64,000 bases of DNA from CAXBNB01 sp965267535 (GTDB lineage Bacteria; Bacteroidota; Bacteroidia; Cytophagales; Cyclobacteriaceae): the NCBI GenBank assembly GCA_965267535.1, contig OZ254082.1:1550001-1614000 (forward strand), written 5' to 3'. Below the pieces are notes generated by a model. It saw nothing but the letters and a program-made list of their open reading frames with translations. It was not told the DNA's origin and searched no databases. Below, one piece after another: positions 53,616 to 62,864 of this stretch. Within the stretch, counting starts at the first letter, position 1; the number at the start of each line of letters is the position of its first letter. The position numbers and the translations under genes were made by a program.

Positions 53616-55046
53616 ATGGAATCACCTGTAAATCAACTTGCCACAAAACCACCAGCGAAGAGACGTTCTATCTGGAAAGAATTGAATAATGCTATTCGGG
53701 GAACAGATGCTGATTTCACACAGATCAGCATTCGTAAATCTATATTTCTTTTGGCAGTTCCTATGATCCTGGAACTAGTCATGGAGTCTGCTTTTGCTGT
53801 TGTCGATATCTATTTTGTAGGCAAGCTTGGGGCCTCTGCTGTGGCTACTGTGGGGTTGACAGAAGCCTATCTTTTTTTGCTTTATTCAGTAGCCATGGGA
53901 TTGTCTATGGCCGTGACGGCTATTATTGCCCGACGGGTGGGGGAAAAGAACATAGAGCATGCTGGTTTATCTGCTGTACAGTCGATATTGCTGGCTATCG
54001 GCATCTCCATACCGTTTGCGCTAGCAGGAGTTTTTTATTCCAAGGAATTGCTGGCGCTGATGGGGGGCGATGAATGGGGTATAAACATCGGGTATACTTA
54101 CACACAATGGATGCTGGGAGGCAATGGAATAATCATTCTTTTGTTTGTGATCAATGCGATTTTTCGCGGGGCAGGCGATGCTGCTATAGCGATGCGTGTG
54201 TTGTGGGTGGCCAACGGGCTGAATATGCTGCTCGATCCATTGCTCATATTCGGATGGGGGCCAGTGCCGGCTATGGGGATAGAAGGTGCGGCTATTGCCA
54301 CAAACATCGGTCGGGGTGTCGGCGTGTGTATGCAGGTCTGGATACTCGCCAAAGGAGGAAAACACATTCGGATATGGGTAAAACAGCTACGCTTAGAAAT
54401 ACCGGTCATGTTGCATATTTTACGTACCTCTATCGGTGGTGTGGGGCAGATGATAGTAGCTATGACTTCCTGGATTTTTATTATGAGGATACTGGCCGAC
54501 GTAGGGAGCGAAGCTGTAGCGGGTTCTACCATTGCCCTTCGGGTGATGATGTTTACATTGATGCCGGCATGGGGGCTGTCCAATGCGGCCGCTACACTGG
54601 TAGGGCAAAACCTTGGCGCCAACAATCCCGACAGGGCTGAATCCTCTGTGTGGAAAATTGGCTATTACAACATGATATTTCTTGTAGGTGTGTCAGTGGT
54701 GTATTTTTTCTACAACGAAGCGCTTATAGGTATCTTTACAGACAATGAAAAGGTGAAGGCTATAGGAGGCGAGTGGCTGCAGATTCTTTCATACTCCTAT
54801 TTTATTTATGGCTGGTGGATGGTATCGGTTCAGGCCTTTAATGGAGCCGGAGATACACGCACACCTACCAAAATCAACATTGTTTTTTTCTGGCTTATTC
54901 AGATTCCGCTTTCCTACCTGTTGGCCATAGTTTTTCAGTGGGAGCACTCAGGTGTTTTCTGGGCAGTATTTGTTTCCGAAACAGCCGTAGGACTCTTTAC
55001 ATTATGGCTGTTTACCAAGGGAAAATGGAAGACACAGCAGGTTTAG
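53616..55046 (+). CDS. MATE family efflux transporter
   Basis: A 476-aa inner-membrane exporter of the multidrug and toxic compound extrusion family with about 12 helices. LAVPMILELVMESAFAVVDI, FVGKLGASAVATVGLTEA and FNGAGDTRTPTKINI are typical for the DinF/NorM type. It exports cationic compounds with Na+ or H+ in characterised relatives; the substrate here is unknown. The N-terminal 40 residues before the first helix are charged and longer than usual. It has its own promoter. Confidence 0.94.
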   Translation: MESPVNQLATKPPAKRRSIWKELNNAIRGTDADFTQISIRKSIFLLAVPMILELVMESAFAVVDIYFVGKLGASAVATVGLTEAYLFLLYSVAMGLSMAVTAIIARRVGEKNIEHAGLSAVQSILLAIGISIPFALAGVFYSKELLALMGGDEWGINIGYTYTQWMLGGNGIIILLFVINAIFRGAGDAAIAMRVLWVANGLNMLLDPLLIFGWGPVPAMGIEGAAIATNIGRGVGVCMQVWILAKGGKHIRIWVKQLRLEIPVMLHILRTSIGGVGQMIVAMTSWIFIMRILADVGSEAVAGSTIALRVMMFTLMPAWGLSNAAATLVGQNLGANNPDRAESSVWKIGYYNMIFLVGVSVVYFFYNEALIGIFTDNEKVKAIGGEWLQILSYSYFIYGWWMVSVQAFNGAGDTRTPTKINIVFFWLIQIPLSYLLAIVFQWEHSGVFWAVFVSETAVGLFTLWLFTKGKWKTQQV

Positions 55047-55049
55047 TGA

Positions 55050-55057
55050 TATTTTTG
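55050..55057 (+). promoter_or_regulatory. Putative -7 promoter element for the CHAT gene
   Basis: TATTTTTG matches TAnnTTTG exactly and begins 4 nt after the MATE stop. No -33 TTTG is seen at the right distance. A transcript from here would carry the stem-loop at 55081-55101 in its leader. Confidence 0.35.
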
Positions 55058-55080
55058 CCTGGTGTCGCCTATGCGCTTGT

Positions 55081-55101
55081 CAGGACAAAAATCTTGTCCT
55101 G
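55081..55101 (+). other. Stem-loop between the MATE and CHAT genes
   Basis: CAGGACAA (55081-55088) pairs perfectly with TTGTCCTG (55094-55101) over a 5-nt loop. No U-tract follows. It is either a weak terminator of the MATE gene or a leader structure of the CHAT gene. Confidence 0.5.
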
Positions 55102-55142
55102 AACAGGTCGCGTAAACCAAACGATTATGTTTATTTTTGTTT

Positions 55143-58046
55143 ATGGACATGATCAAAAGTGGTATAAAAAAAGGGCTGGTTTTATGGTGTTTTTTGTCAC
55201 CTGTGTTGCTACAGGCACAGCACTGTCTTATGCTTATGGACAGTGCCATAGCCAATCAGAACAATCACCCGGAGTATACCCTGAACTTGTTAGATGATCT
55301 GCTCAAAAAACTCGATGCAAATGAGTGTGATGAGCATGTGGGATATGCGGAAGCGTATCACAACGCAGGATTGATTTTTTGGAACCTCGATGAAGAGAAA
55401 AAAGCCATAGAATCTTTGCAGAAAAGTGTCAAAGAAAAGCTTAAAACGGAAGATTCTTTGTCGGTGCTGATGGTTCCATTCTATGAAAACCTGTTTGCCA
55501 TTTACCGGGAAAGTGCTCTGTACAGGGATGCCGGAAGGTATCTCAGTGCAGTGGATTATATACTCAACAACAACCACGACGATAAAGGGTGGTACTTGAA
55601 TCATTTGGTTCGAAGTGGGGTGTTTTACCGTGAAACAGGACGACTGGAAAAAGGCATGGAGCAGTTAGCTGCAGCCAAAGCCCTGGCAGAAGAAGAGGTA
55701 ATGTCGGATTCAATAGTGGGGCATGTGCTCATAGAGTCTGGCTCCTTGCTTACCCTGATGGGAGACTATAAGGATGCCCGGGTTGACCTGGACAGAGCGA
55801 TAAGGCTGCTTCGTACCAACTACCCCGTGCTCCATGCCAGGGCAGTAGACCGGTTTTCGAAGTTGCTCATGGAAAGTGGCGAGCTGGCCCAGTCGGAGAG
55901 TAGTCTTCTGAGTAATATCAACTTCAAAAAAAACGAATTTCCTAACGATACCCTCTTGCTTGTAGAGTCGCTCAACAATCTCGGTGTGCTCTATTACAGG
56001 ATCAATGATACCGAAAAAGCGAAAGAAAACTTTCAGCAACTGATAGACATAGGAAAACACCACGAGGAGGTACGCCCGTTTGGGTTGAACAACATGGGTG
56101 TGATTTATCTGAGGGAAGGAAATATTGAAAAAGCCGTTGAATGCTTCGAAGAGGCTACCTATTATTTTGCTTCTACTTTTGGTACCATGCATCAGGAGTA
56201 TGCCAATGTACTCAACAACCTGGCCGGCGCATACAACAAACAAAAGGATTATGAGACAGCACTCTCACTTTACAACCAAGTGCTCGATCTGGATAAGGCG
56301 TTGTTTGGTCAGAATCATCCCAAATATGCCACCAGCCTGACCAATCTGGCGCATGTGTATGCGCATACCGGATACCTCGAAGTAGCACGAAAGTTTATTG
56401 GTATATCTTCTAAAATCAAGGAGAAAGCGTTTGGCGAGTATCACCACGAGGTAGCAAAAAGCTACAATGACCTGGGGCTGTATGACCTGGCCCTTGGCGA
56501 CACTTTGCAGGCATTGGAGGCCTTCGATAAAGCTTTGCAAATCAACATACACCATATCCAGAACATCTTTCCGGTGCTGACAGATGCGCAAAGGGGGCTG
56601 GCTTTTGAGCAAATCAGGTATAGCCTGAGGCGCTTTTCAGCATTGATTTTTTCGCAGCATTACTTTGATACTATCTGGAGCGAAAAAGCCCTCGATTACC
56701 TGATCAATACCAAGAGTATTCTTTTTTATGCTTCCGATAAAATGAGACGACTGACACAGGAAAGCAATGACCCTGAAATTATAAACCTGTATACACAATG
56801 GCGAAAGAAGGGCGTGGATCTGGCAAATGCCTATTTGCTAAACAGCAGAGAAAGAGAAGTTCAGGGGATATTTATAGACCAGCTGGAAGAAGAATGCGAT
56901 GACCTGGAGAAAGAACTGGCCCGACGGGTAAATACATTTTCCAATCAAAATGAAACCAGTTTTGTAAAATGGCAAACCATATCCAATTCGTTGGAGGATT
57001 CTACAGCATTGGTGGAAATTATTCAGTACAAACCCTATGAGCTGCAAATAGATTCGGTAGGTATAAAACAGGGCTTTTCAGAAAAATCACAATACGTGTG
57101 TTTTGTAATTAAGCCCGGTGGAGTAGTAGAGCGGGTTCGGTGGAGCAAGGACATGGATTTCGATAAAAGCTTTCGTTTTTTTCGCAACGCCCTCAAGTTT
57201 TCTATGACAGACGATCGCTCATATCAGGCACTTTGGCAGCCGGTAGATGCTCACCTCACCGATGTAAAAAAGGTTTATTTTGCCGGCGATGGCAACTGGC
57301 ACGAAATCAATCCGGCTATCATTTATGACCCTGAGGCCAAAGAATATGTAAATGATAAATACGATATCCTTTATGTTACGAGTGGAAAAGACAGGGTTTT
57401 CAGGCGGTCGGTAAAGTGGAAGCCTCTGGCCAGAGTAATGGGTAACCCGGACTTTGACGTACATGAAGAGAAATTACTTCCTCTAAATGGAGCCGAAGAG
57501 GAGGCGAGGGAGATTAGCAGTATACTGCGCAAAAACAAATGGAAGGTGGATGCGTTTTTGGGAAAAAGGGCAACCGAGGAGCGGTTAAAGGACTTTGAGT
57601 ATCCCGGATTGTTGCACATTGCCACGCACGGTTATTTTGAGCAAGATGAAACAGGGAACCCTTTGCTAAACTCCGGTTTGTATTTAACTCCCGGCAACAG
57701 CAAAGAAGACGGAAAGCTTACTGCCTATGAAGCCATGAATCTGGTTCTGGACAATACCCTGTTAGTCGTACTCTCTGCATGCGAAACGGGGCTCGGTCAG
57801 GTGCAAAACGGTGAAGGAGTGTTTGGTTTGCAACGGGCATTTTTGGTGGCAGGAGCCGAAAATCTCATTATTACATTGGTAAAAATAGATGACCTGGCTA
57901 CTCAGCATTTTATGAATTTGTTTTACCAAAACTTCGTGGTAGAGCAAAATGTGCAACAGGCCTTTTTCAAAGCCCGCCATGATTTTAAAAAATCCTTTAG
58001 CAGCCCGTTGGATTGGGGAGCCTTTGTGCTGATTTCTAAATATTAA
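55143..58046 (+). CDS. Exported TPR-repeat protein with C-terminal CHAT (caspase-like) domain
   Basis: This 967-aa protein has a signal peptide (LVLWCFLSPVLLQAQ), about ten tetratricopeptide repeats across residues 50-480 (for example NLGVLYYRINDTEKAKENFQ, NNMGVIYLREGNIEKAVECF and NNLAGAYNKQKDYETALSLY), a helical linker, and a CHAT domain in the last 250 residues. The caspase-like dyad is intact: His in LLHIATHGYFEQDE (about 829) and Cys in VVLSACETGLGQ (about 880). QRAFLVAGAENLIITL is the next conserved block. CHAT proteins are cysteine peptidases or scaffold proteins; the signal peptide places this one in the periplasm or outside the cell. I set ATG 55143; 55149 is also possible. Confidence 0.9.
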   Translation: MDMIKSGIKKGLVLWCFLSPVLLQAQHCLMLMDSAIANQNNHPEYTLNLLDDLLKKLDANECDEHVGYAEAYHNAGLIFWNLDEEKKAIESLQKSVKEKLKTEDSLSVLMVPFYENLFAIYRESALYRDAGRYLSAVDYILNNNHDDKGWYLNHLVRSGVFYRETGRLEKGMEQLAAAKALAEEEVMSDSIVGHVLIESGSLLTLMGDYKDARVDLDRAIRLLRTNYPVLHARAVDRFSKLLMESGELAQSESSLLSNINFKKNEFPNDTLLLVESLNNLGVLYYRINDTEKAKENFQQLIDIGKHHEEVRPFGLNNMGVIYLREGNIEKAVECFEEATYYFASTFGTMHQEYANVLNNLAGAYNKQKDYETALSLYNQVLDLDKALFGQNHPKYATSLTNLAHVYAHTGYLEVARKFIGISSKIKEKAFGEYHHEVAKSYNDLGLYDLALGDTLQALEAFDKALQINIHHIQNIFPVLTDAQRGLAFEQIRYSLRRFSALIFSQHYFDTIWSEKALDYLINTKSILFYASDKMRRLTQESNDPEIINLYTQWRKKGVDLANAYLLNSREREVQGIFIDQLEEECDDLEKELARRVNTFSNQNETSFVKWQTISNSLEDSTALVEIIQYKPYELQIDSVGIKQGFSEKSQYVCFVIKPGGVVERVRWSKDMDFDKSFRFFRNALKFSMTDDRSYQALWQPVDAHLTDVKKVYFAGDGNWHEINPAIIYDPEAKEYVNDKYDILYVTSGKDRVFRRSVKWKPLARVMGNPDFDVHEEKLLPLNGAEEEAREISSILRKNKWKVDAFLGKRATEERLKDFEYPGLLHIATHGYFEQDETGNPLLNSGLYLTPGNSKEDGKLTAYEAMNLVLDNTLLVVLSACETGLGQVQNGEGVFGLQRAFLVAGAENLIITLVKIDDLATQHFMNLFYQNFVVEQNVQQAFFKARHDFKKSFSSPLDWGAFVLISKY

Positions 58047-58048
58047 AC

Positions 58049-58306
58049 TAGGCTCAGCTGAGAAAGTCTCTGGTATGTTAGCTACCCGGCCGGTGAGGTG
58101 AAGATGTATCATATACTTTGATCCTCGCTCAATACAGTAGATGAGATATCACAGACTAACGTCCAAAGGGTTACTTGATGGTTTTTTGTTGCACGGAAAA
58201 TCGTGCATTTTGCTTAAAAAGCTTGCATCAAATAAGAAATACCCACTTTCGAAAGAGCTCTCCTTAGTCTTAGTGTACAAATGAAAGTGTTTTTCAGCAG
58301 AGCCTA
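58049..58306 (+). mobile_element. Possible MITE or insertion-sequence remnant with inverted-repeat ends
   Basis: The 258-bp gap between two convergent genes is bounded by imperfect inverted repeats: TAGGCTCAGCTGAGAAA (58049-58065) and, on the minus strand, TAGGCTCTGCTGAAAAA (58306-58290), 15 of 17 identical. AC flanks both ends. No transposase is present. The right end supplies the TAG stop of the OmpA-family gene. The identification as a mobile element is inference. Confidence 0.45.
58190..58210 (+). terminator. Possible terminator of the CHAT gene
   Basis: TGCACG (58190-58195) pairs with CGTGCA (58202-58207) over a 6-nt loop and is followed by TTTTGCTT. The stem is short and the distance from the CHAT stop is 143 nt, so support is modest. 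Confidence 0.4.
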
Positions 58307-60640
58307 ACTGCCATGAAGCAAATAGATGATAAGCTCCTGACCGGGGGTTATGGTCGTTATGTTGTTTTCTTCGGCTATCACTTCTTCTATCGTTCCAAAC
58401 CTCTTTGCGAGATTGGATAAAGTATCTCCGGTTTTGGTCTTGTAGATGATCATTCTGTTGTCTACGATCTCCTCCGGAATCAGGTATTTGGGGTCCGGAG
58501 CGAGATGTTTAGGATCAAATACACGAAGTATGTGACCTTCTTTGAGTACGGAGATGTCATCGCTCAGTCCATTCCATTCATGCAGTTTTCCGTCGGGTAT
58601 TTTCAAGGAAGAAGATGCCTGGCTAATGCCGATGTTTTTTCTGACAATAAATACTTCAGGCTTAGGGAAATTAACCGATTGACGAGTGTATACTACGATT
58701 TCTGCCCGTCTGTTGAGTAACCGGCTGTACCATGTGTCATAATTGGAGAGTAGGTTTTTTTCTCCATTGGGAAAAACCCGTATCTGATTGTAGCTGATAC
58801 CTTGCTGGTGCAAAAAACGCAAAATACTCAGTCCCCTGTTTTCGCTCAGGGCGTAGTTATAGTCTTGCTGACCTAAGTGATCCGTATGAGTGTGTATGTC
58901 CACCATCACTATATTTTCGGGTTTGAAAATCTTGATCAAATCGTTCAGGCTTTCTTTGGACTCGTCCCGGAGACTATGCGAGTCAAAATCAAAATAGATT
59001 TTTTCAAACCGGTATTGAAACCCCTCAAAGGTCATGGTATCGAGCTTGAAATCTATCGGTGTTTTGTTTTGTGTCAGACGATGGTCTTTTAGCGTATCGG
59101 GCAGCATTCTGATTTCAAACGTTTCTTCTTTGGAAACCAGTGTTAACATTTCCTGTGAATTGTTTAGCGAGAGGCGAATGACAGACTCAGGTACACCCTG
59201 CCCTTTGATTTTGCCAAAGGTGGTGGTAGAAGTAGTGTTTTTTTCTACGGGTTCGATGGCCGGCTGAAGCATGTGATAGTCTTCGAACTCTTCGTGCCGG
59301 AAAGAATACAAATCCAACGAGCCTGGACTTTGTTGAAGCAGGTCAATGAGGGATTCGTCTGTCATAAAGCTTTTGAGCAGACTTACTTCGTTGGTGTATA
59401 TAAAGGTAAAGATGTCAAAATCGGAGTGGTTTCTGTTGCTCGTAATGTAGCCTTTTTTACCCAACGAAAAGTAATTATCGTCGTACGGGCTGTTGAAGGG
59501 AGGGCCAATGTTGAATATGTCGGGAGCAAAAAACGATCGTCCTTTGGCCATGTACAGGTCAAATCCACCGTATCCGGCGTGTCCGTTGGAGGCAAACAGC
59601 AAGCTCTCAAAAGCGGAGGAATAGTAAGGGCTCATTTCATCGGCTGTCGTGTTGATTGTGCCTCCCAGATTGACGGCAGGAGCCCATTCGTCTTCTTTCA
59701 GTTTAAAACTCATCCAGATGTCTGTGCCGCCCCAGCCTCCGGGACGATTGGATACAAAGAAAAGCGTATCCCCTGTGATGGAAGTATTGGGCTGTTTGGT
59801 ATCATAGCCCGGTTTGTTGATGTTGCTGTTGAGCGGAGTAGGGGCAGACCAATGGCCGTTATCATCGGTTTTGCTCACAAAAATTTTACAGCCATCGTTT
59901 TCATTGCACGAAGAAAAGTAAAACGCATTGCCGGTTTTGTCAAAGCAGCCTGTGCCCTGTGCCCATTCAGAGTTTAGGTTAGCTACCTTTTCGTTTGGCA
60001 CCCAGTTGCTTTTGTTGTTTTTCGAAGGGCTATAACCGATCATGTTGGGGAGTAAACCTCCAAATTGACCGTCGTAAAATTGCTTTTGGTCTGTTTTTCG
60101 GGTAGAAGAAAGCACCACATACCCTTGTGGATGCTCGATAAGCCCAAAGTCATGGTCCCGGGAGTTTACATCCTCCATCGGGTGAAGTTGATGTATGTTC
60201 TTTATTTTCAACATCCGAATGCCAAGCTTGCATCCCTTTTGCTGAAAATCTCCCAATGTTTTGTATTTGTTGGATACTTCGGGCAGTCTGGCCAGTATGT
60301 CAAATACTGAGTCTGCTCGTTTGTATTGTCCGTCGGTTTTGAGTAGCCACCCGTAGTAGTAGAGTGCCTGCTCTTCTTTGTATCCGGATGCCAGCAGTTG
60401 CTTAAGCTGAGCGATAGCTTCATCGTAGTGCAGGCTGTGGTACAGGCTGAGTGCCCAGCGCAGGTGAACACGCTTGTCTTCAGGGTTTACCTGATGTATG
60501 CGTTCGTAAAATTCTACAGCATCTACGTATTTTTTAGATTCATAGTACCGGTCTGCCAGATTGGTTAGTTTTTCTACAGACTGGGCCCTTACTGCCAGTA
60601 CGGAAGTAATAAGTGAAAATATGAGTAGTATTTTTTTCAA
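58304..60640 (-). CDS. OmpA family protein with TPR, PD40 repeats and C-terminal LysM domain
   Basis: This 778-aa exported protein has a signal peptide (about 1-19), TPR-like helices (NLADRYYESKKYVDAVEFYE, then ALSLYHSLHYDEAIAQLKQL), a PD40 propeller with repeats such as FYFSSCNENDG, LFFVSNRPGGWGGTDIWMS and LLFASNGHAGYGGFDLYMAK, an OmpA peptidoglycan-binding domain (FEKIYFDFDSHSLRDES, then DIHTHTDHLG and LSENRGLSILRFL, NRRAEIVVY) and a LysM domain at the end (KTKTGDTLSNLAKRFG, ITPGQELIIY). TPR-PD40-OmpA proteins accompany PorP/SprF in type IX secretion; the added LysM is unusual. Its start overlaps the PorP stop by ATGA. Confidence 0.9.
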   Translation of the reverse strand: MKKILLIFSLITSVLAVRAQSVEKLTNLADRYYESKKYVDAVEFYERIHQVNPEDKRVHLRWALSLYHSLHYDEAIAQLKQLLASGYKEEQALYYYGWLLKTDGQYKRADSVFDILARLPEVSNKYKTLGDFQQKGCKLGIRMLKIKNIHQLHPMEDVNSRDHDFGLIEHPQGYVVLSSTRKTDQKQFYDGQFGGLLPNMIGYSPSKNNKSNWVPNEKVANLNSEWAQGTGCFDKTGNAFYFSSCNENDGCKIFVSKTDDNGHWSAPTPLNSNINKPGYDTKQPNTSITGDTLFFVSNRPGGWGGTDIWMSFKLKEDEWAPAVNLGGTINTTADEMSPYYSSAFESLLFASNGHAGYGGFDLYMAKGRSFFAPDIFNIGPPFNSPYDDNYFSLGKKGYITSNRNHSDFDIFTFIYTNEVSLLKSFMTDESLIDLLQQSPGSLDLYSFRHEEFEDYHMLQPAIEPVEKNTTSTTTFGKIKGQGVPESVIRLSLNNSQEMLTLVSKEETFEIRMLPDTLKDHRLTQNKTPIDFKLDTMTFEGFQYRFEKIYFDFDSHSLRDESKESLNDLIKIFKPENIVMVDIHTHTDHLGQQDYNYALSENRGLSILRFLHQQGISYNQIRVFPNGEKNLLSNYDTWYSRLLNRRAEIVVYTRQSVNFPKPEVFIVRKNIGISQASSSLKIPDGKLHEWNGLSDDISVLKEGHILRVFDPKHLAPDPKYLIPEEIVDNRMIIYKTKTGDTLSNLAKRFGTIEEVIAEENNITTITPGQELIIYLLHGS

Positions 60641-61668
60641 AATAGCGGGTTGGTTACTTTTACTATCTCTGCATTAAACGAAAAATTATAGCTAAAGGAT
60701 AATTCCCAGGTGGGTTGAAATCCATCAGCTACAACTACCGGATTGTCGTTTATGGATTTGGAGTTTAGGTCGAGGCTTAGACCGGCTTTCCAGTTGTTGT
60801 GTTGTACTCCTCCCAGAACAATAAACGAATCCTGAAACCTGTACCATCCTCCGATCTGTATCATTGTGCCGAGCATATTGCCTACGTATTGCGATACATA
60901 CAGTCCGGTATTGATTTGGTAGGATTGTTGCGTCCATGAGATGTATGCCGAAGGGTGTATAAAATGGCCGGTCTGCATCTTTCTTCGGGCCGTAAATATG
61001 GCTTTTAACTGAACGGGCATTTCGTCGTAGTTAGCAAAGCCATCGGTGGGATTGTTGATACCATGCGCTGAAATACCCGCAATGAAAGAATTGAAACTCA
61101 ATACAGGATTGTGGTGACTGGTTTGGGAGTAGATAATACCGGCATTGAACACCGGGGTGATGTGGTTGTAGTTTTCTAAAACTTCAAAAGGCAATGTGCT
61201 GTCGTATCCGATGTAGGGGTTGTACTGAGAGCCAAATTGCAGGTTGTTGGATGCTATTTTATGCTGTAAAGCACCACCTTGGAGACCAAAGGAAAGAAGT
61301 TTTTTCCCCTCTGCGTCTACATTCATTACATAAGACCCTGTTAGCATCATGTTGGTGGTTTGGTACAATCCCTGGTAGCCTACTTTTTGTTGTACAAAGC
61401 TAACACCTACTCCGGCTGTTTGAGACAAATAGGTCGTAAGTTTTTGTATGGGATGAACCACCGTTACGTGAGTGAGTTGTTTGGCATTTATATCGTTATT
61501 TCCTACACTGGATTTGTGATTGAAAGTAAGAGAAGTGTTGGATTCCAATCCGGCAAATGCGGGGTTGAGATATGTAGAGGAGGCAAAGAATTGGGAAAAT
61601 TCAATGATCTGTGCTTTCAGGCAAGTGCCGGTAAGTAGTAAAGCCGCTAAAAGTATAATTCTTATCAT
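60637..61668 (-). CDS. Type IX secretion system membrane protein, PorP/SprF family
   Basis: A 343-aa outer-membrane beta-barrel of the PorP/SprF family: signal peptide MIRIILLAALLLTGTCLKAQ, then EFSQFFASSTYLNPAFAGLE, the typical N-terminal block, TQTAGVGVSFVQQKVGYQGL-like strands and WELSFSYNFSF near the C terminus. PorP/SprF proteins are needed for secretion or surface attachment of T9SS cargo, particularly cargo with type-B C-terminal domains, which the upstream gene encodes. It overlaps both neighbours by 4 bp, so the three are translationally coupled. Confidence 0.93.
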   Translation of the reverse strand: MIRIILLAALLLTGTCLKAQIIEFSQFFASSTYLNPAFAGLESNTSLTFNHKSSVGNNDINAKQLTHVTVVHPIQKLTTYLSQTAGVGVSFVQQKVGYQGLYQTTNMMLTGSYVMNVDAEGKKLLSFGLQGGALQHKIASNNLQFGSQYNPYIGYDSTLPFEVLENYNHITPVFNAGIIYSQTSHHNPVLSFNSFIAGISAHGINNPTDGFANYDEMPVQLKAIFTARRKMQTGHFIHPSAYISWTQQSYQINTGLYVSQYVGNMLGTMIQIGGWYRFQDSFIVLGGVQHNNWKAGLSLDLNSKSINDNPVVVADGFQPTWELSFSYNFSFNAEIVKVTNPLF

Positions 61669-62864
61669 CTTACGAGTAGGACAGTGCCTGTTTTTTCGAA
61701 TGTGCCGGATGTACTAAAAACCTTTACCTGATAGTAGTATACGCCTTCAGGAGCTTCTGATCCGTTGTTGTACATACCACTCCATCCGGTGTTGGCCAGA
61801 TCTTCGTGTTTTCTTTCCTGCCGGTATATGAGGTTGTTGAATGCGTCGTATATGGTTATTAGTGATTTGAAAACATAAGTACCCGTGAGAAAGGGACGAA
61901 AAACCCTGTTTTCCTCATAAGAGCCATTTGGGGTAAAGACGGTAGGTACGTAGAAGTGTAATTTATCAGTAGTGGGGGATACTCCTACAGCCAGCATGGT
62001 CACATCATTCATTAGTCGAATCGACTCCTCCGATATGAGTTTACCCGGTATGTTTATTTTTTCACTACTGCCTTCTGCAGCGAGTAGTGTTTTGAAGGTA
62101 TAATTCGATTGCAATTGAGCGATTGTAGGTATGTATTTATTTGCCCGTATGACTTTGGTTACCGGAAAATCATTTAAGTCCATATTTCTGTGGAAAACAG
62201 ATACCCTTGAATTGAGTTCTTTGTCACCATAGTATCCCACCATCCATGCAGCTTCATCCGATATACCTATCAGGGAATCTCCCGGCACCATGTCGTCAGG
62301 TTCAGGCTCTATGGCAGATATCATGATGCGGCCTTCCGACACATTATGAAGGGTAAGCGGCAGGTAGCTGTTACCCAACCCAACGGGAAATGTGAGGTTG
62401 TACATGTCGGGGGTATTGACCCACATGGGACCCTCTACATAAGCTCTGGAAGATCCTTCACCCATTTTTTCAGCATCAATTACGAGTCTGCCGGACAGGG
62501 CCAGCACACCATTACTCAGGGTGAGTTGCTCTCTTACTATTATGCTGTCTGTAACAAGAATGGCTCTTCCTGTTTTGTCTATCTCCAATTGATCGGATAC
62601 CAGGTTTTTGCCTATGACCGCATAGTCATTTTCTCCAGATAACCTGACGTTTCCTATGGTATCGTTAGAAGAAAAATTAACACTACCGGAAAAGCTCAGT
62701 TGGCCTTCGTTTTTCAATTTTCCACGCACTATTGTACCCCCGGATACATGCATTGTAGCCTGCTCGCTCACAAAGAGCGTGCTTCCGTTTGAAGAGTAGA
62801 AGGTTTGTGAGGCTACTTGCAACGAAAGCAATACCATTCCGAAAAGGCATATTGCTGCTTTCAT
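61665..62864 (-). CDS. Gliding motility-associated (CHU_C, type-B T9SS) C-terminal domain protein
   Basis: A 399-aa exported protein (signal peptide about 1-20, ending VASQ) with a beta-rich N-terminal part of short repeating strands and a C-terminal region matching the gliding-motility CHU_C domain: FYVPTVFTPNGSYEENRVFRP, then ITIYDAFNNLIYRQERKH, GWSGMYNNGSEAPEGVYYYQ and KTGTVLLVR at the end. This domain is the type-B signal for secretion by T9SS and pairs with a PorP/SprF protein, encoded next. The body has no recognised enzyme domain; it may be a structural or adapter protein. Its start shares one base with the preceding stop (TAATG). Confidence 0.87.
   Translation of the reverse strand: MKAAICLFGMVLLSLQVASQTFYSSNGSTLFVSEQATMHVSGGTIVRGKLKNEGQLSFSGSVNFSSNDTIGNVRLSGENDYAVIGKNLVSDQLEIDKTGRAILVTDSIIVREQLTLSNGVLALSGRLVIDAEKMGEGSSRAYVEGPMWVNTPDMYNLTFPVGLGNSYLPLTLHNVSEGRIMISAIEPEPDDMVPGDSLIGISDEAAWMVGYYGDKELNSRVSVFHRNMDLNDFPVTKVIRANKYIPTIAQLQSNYTFKTLLAAEGSSEKINIPGKLISEESIRLMNDVTMLAVGVSPTTDKLHFYVPTVFTPNGSYEENRVFRPFLTGTYVFKSLITIYDAFNNLIYRQERKHEDLANTGWSGMYNNGSEAPEGVYYYQVKVFSTSGTFEKTGTVLLVR

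Noticed and set aside
55143..58046. CHAT gene as part of a CRISPR or other defence system
   Set aside because: There is no CRISPR array, cas gene, nuclease or toxin nearby, and the protein has an export signal.
58140..58198. Short frame starting with MHDFPCNKK on the minus strand of the possible MITE, considered as a transposase remnant
   Set aside because: Only 19 codons long and not recognisable as any transposase.
59273..59977. 234-codon open frame on the plus strand inside the OmpA-LysM gene
   Set aside because: The minus strand encodes clear PD40 repeats here; the plus-strand product has no domain and no start context.
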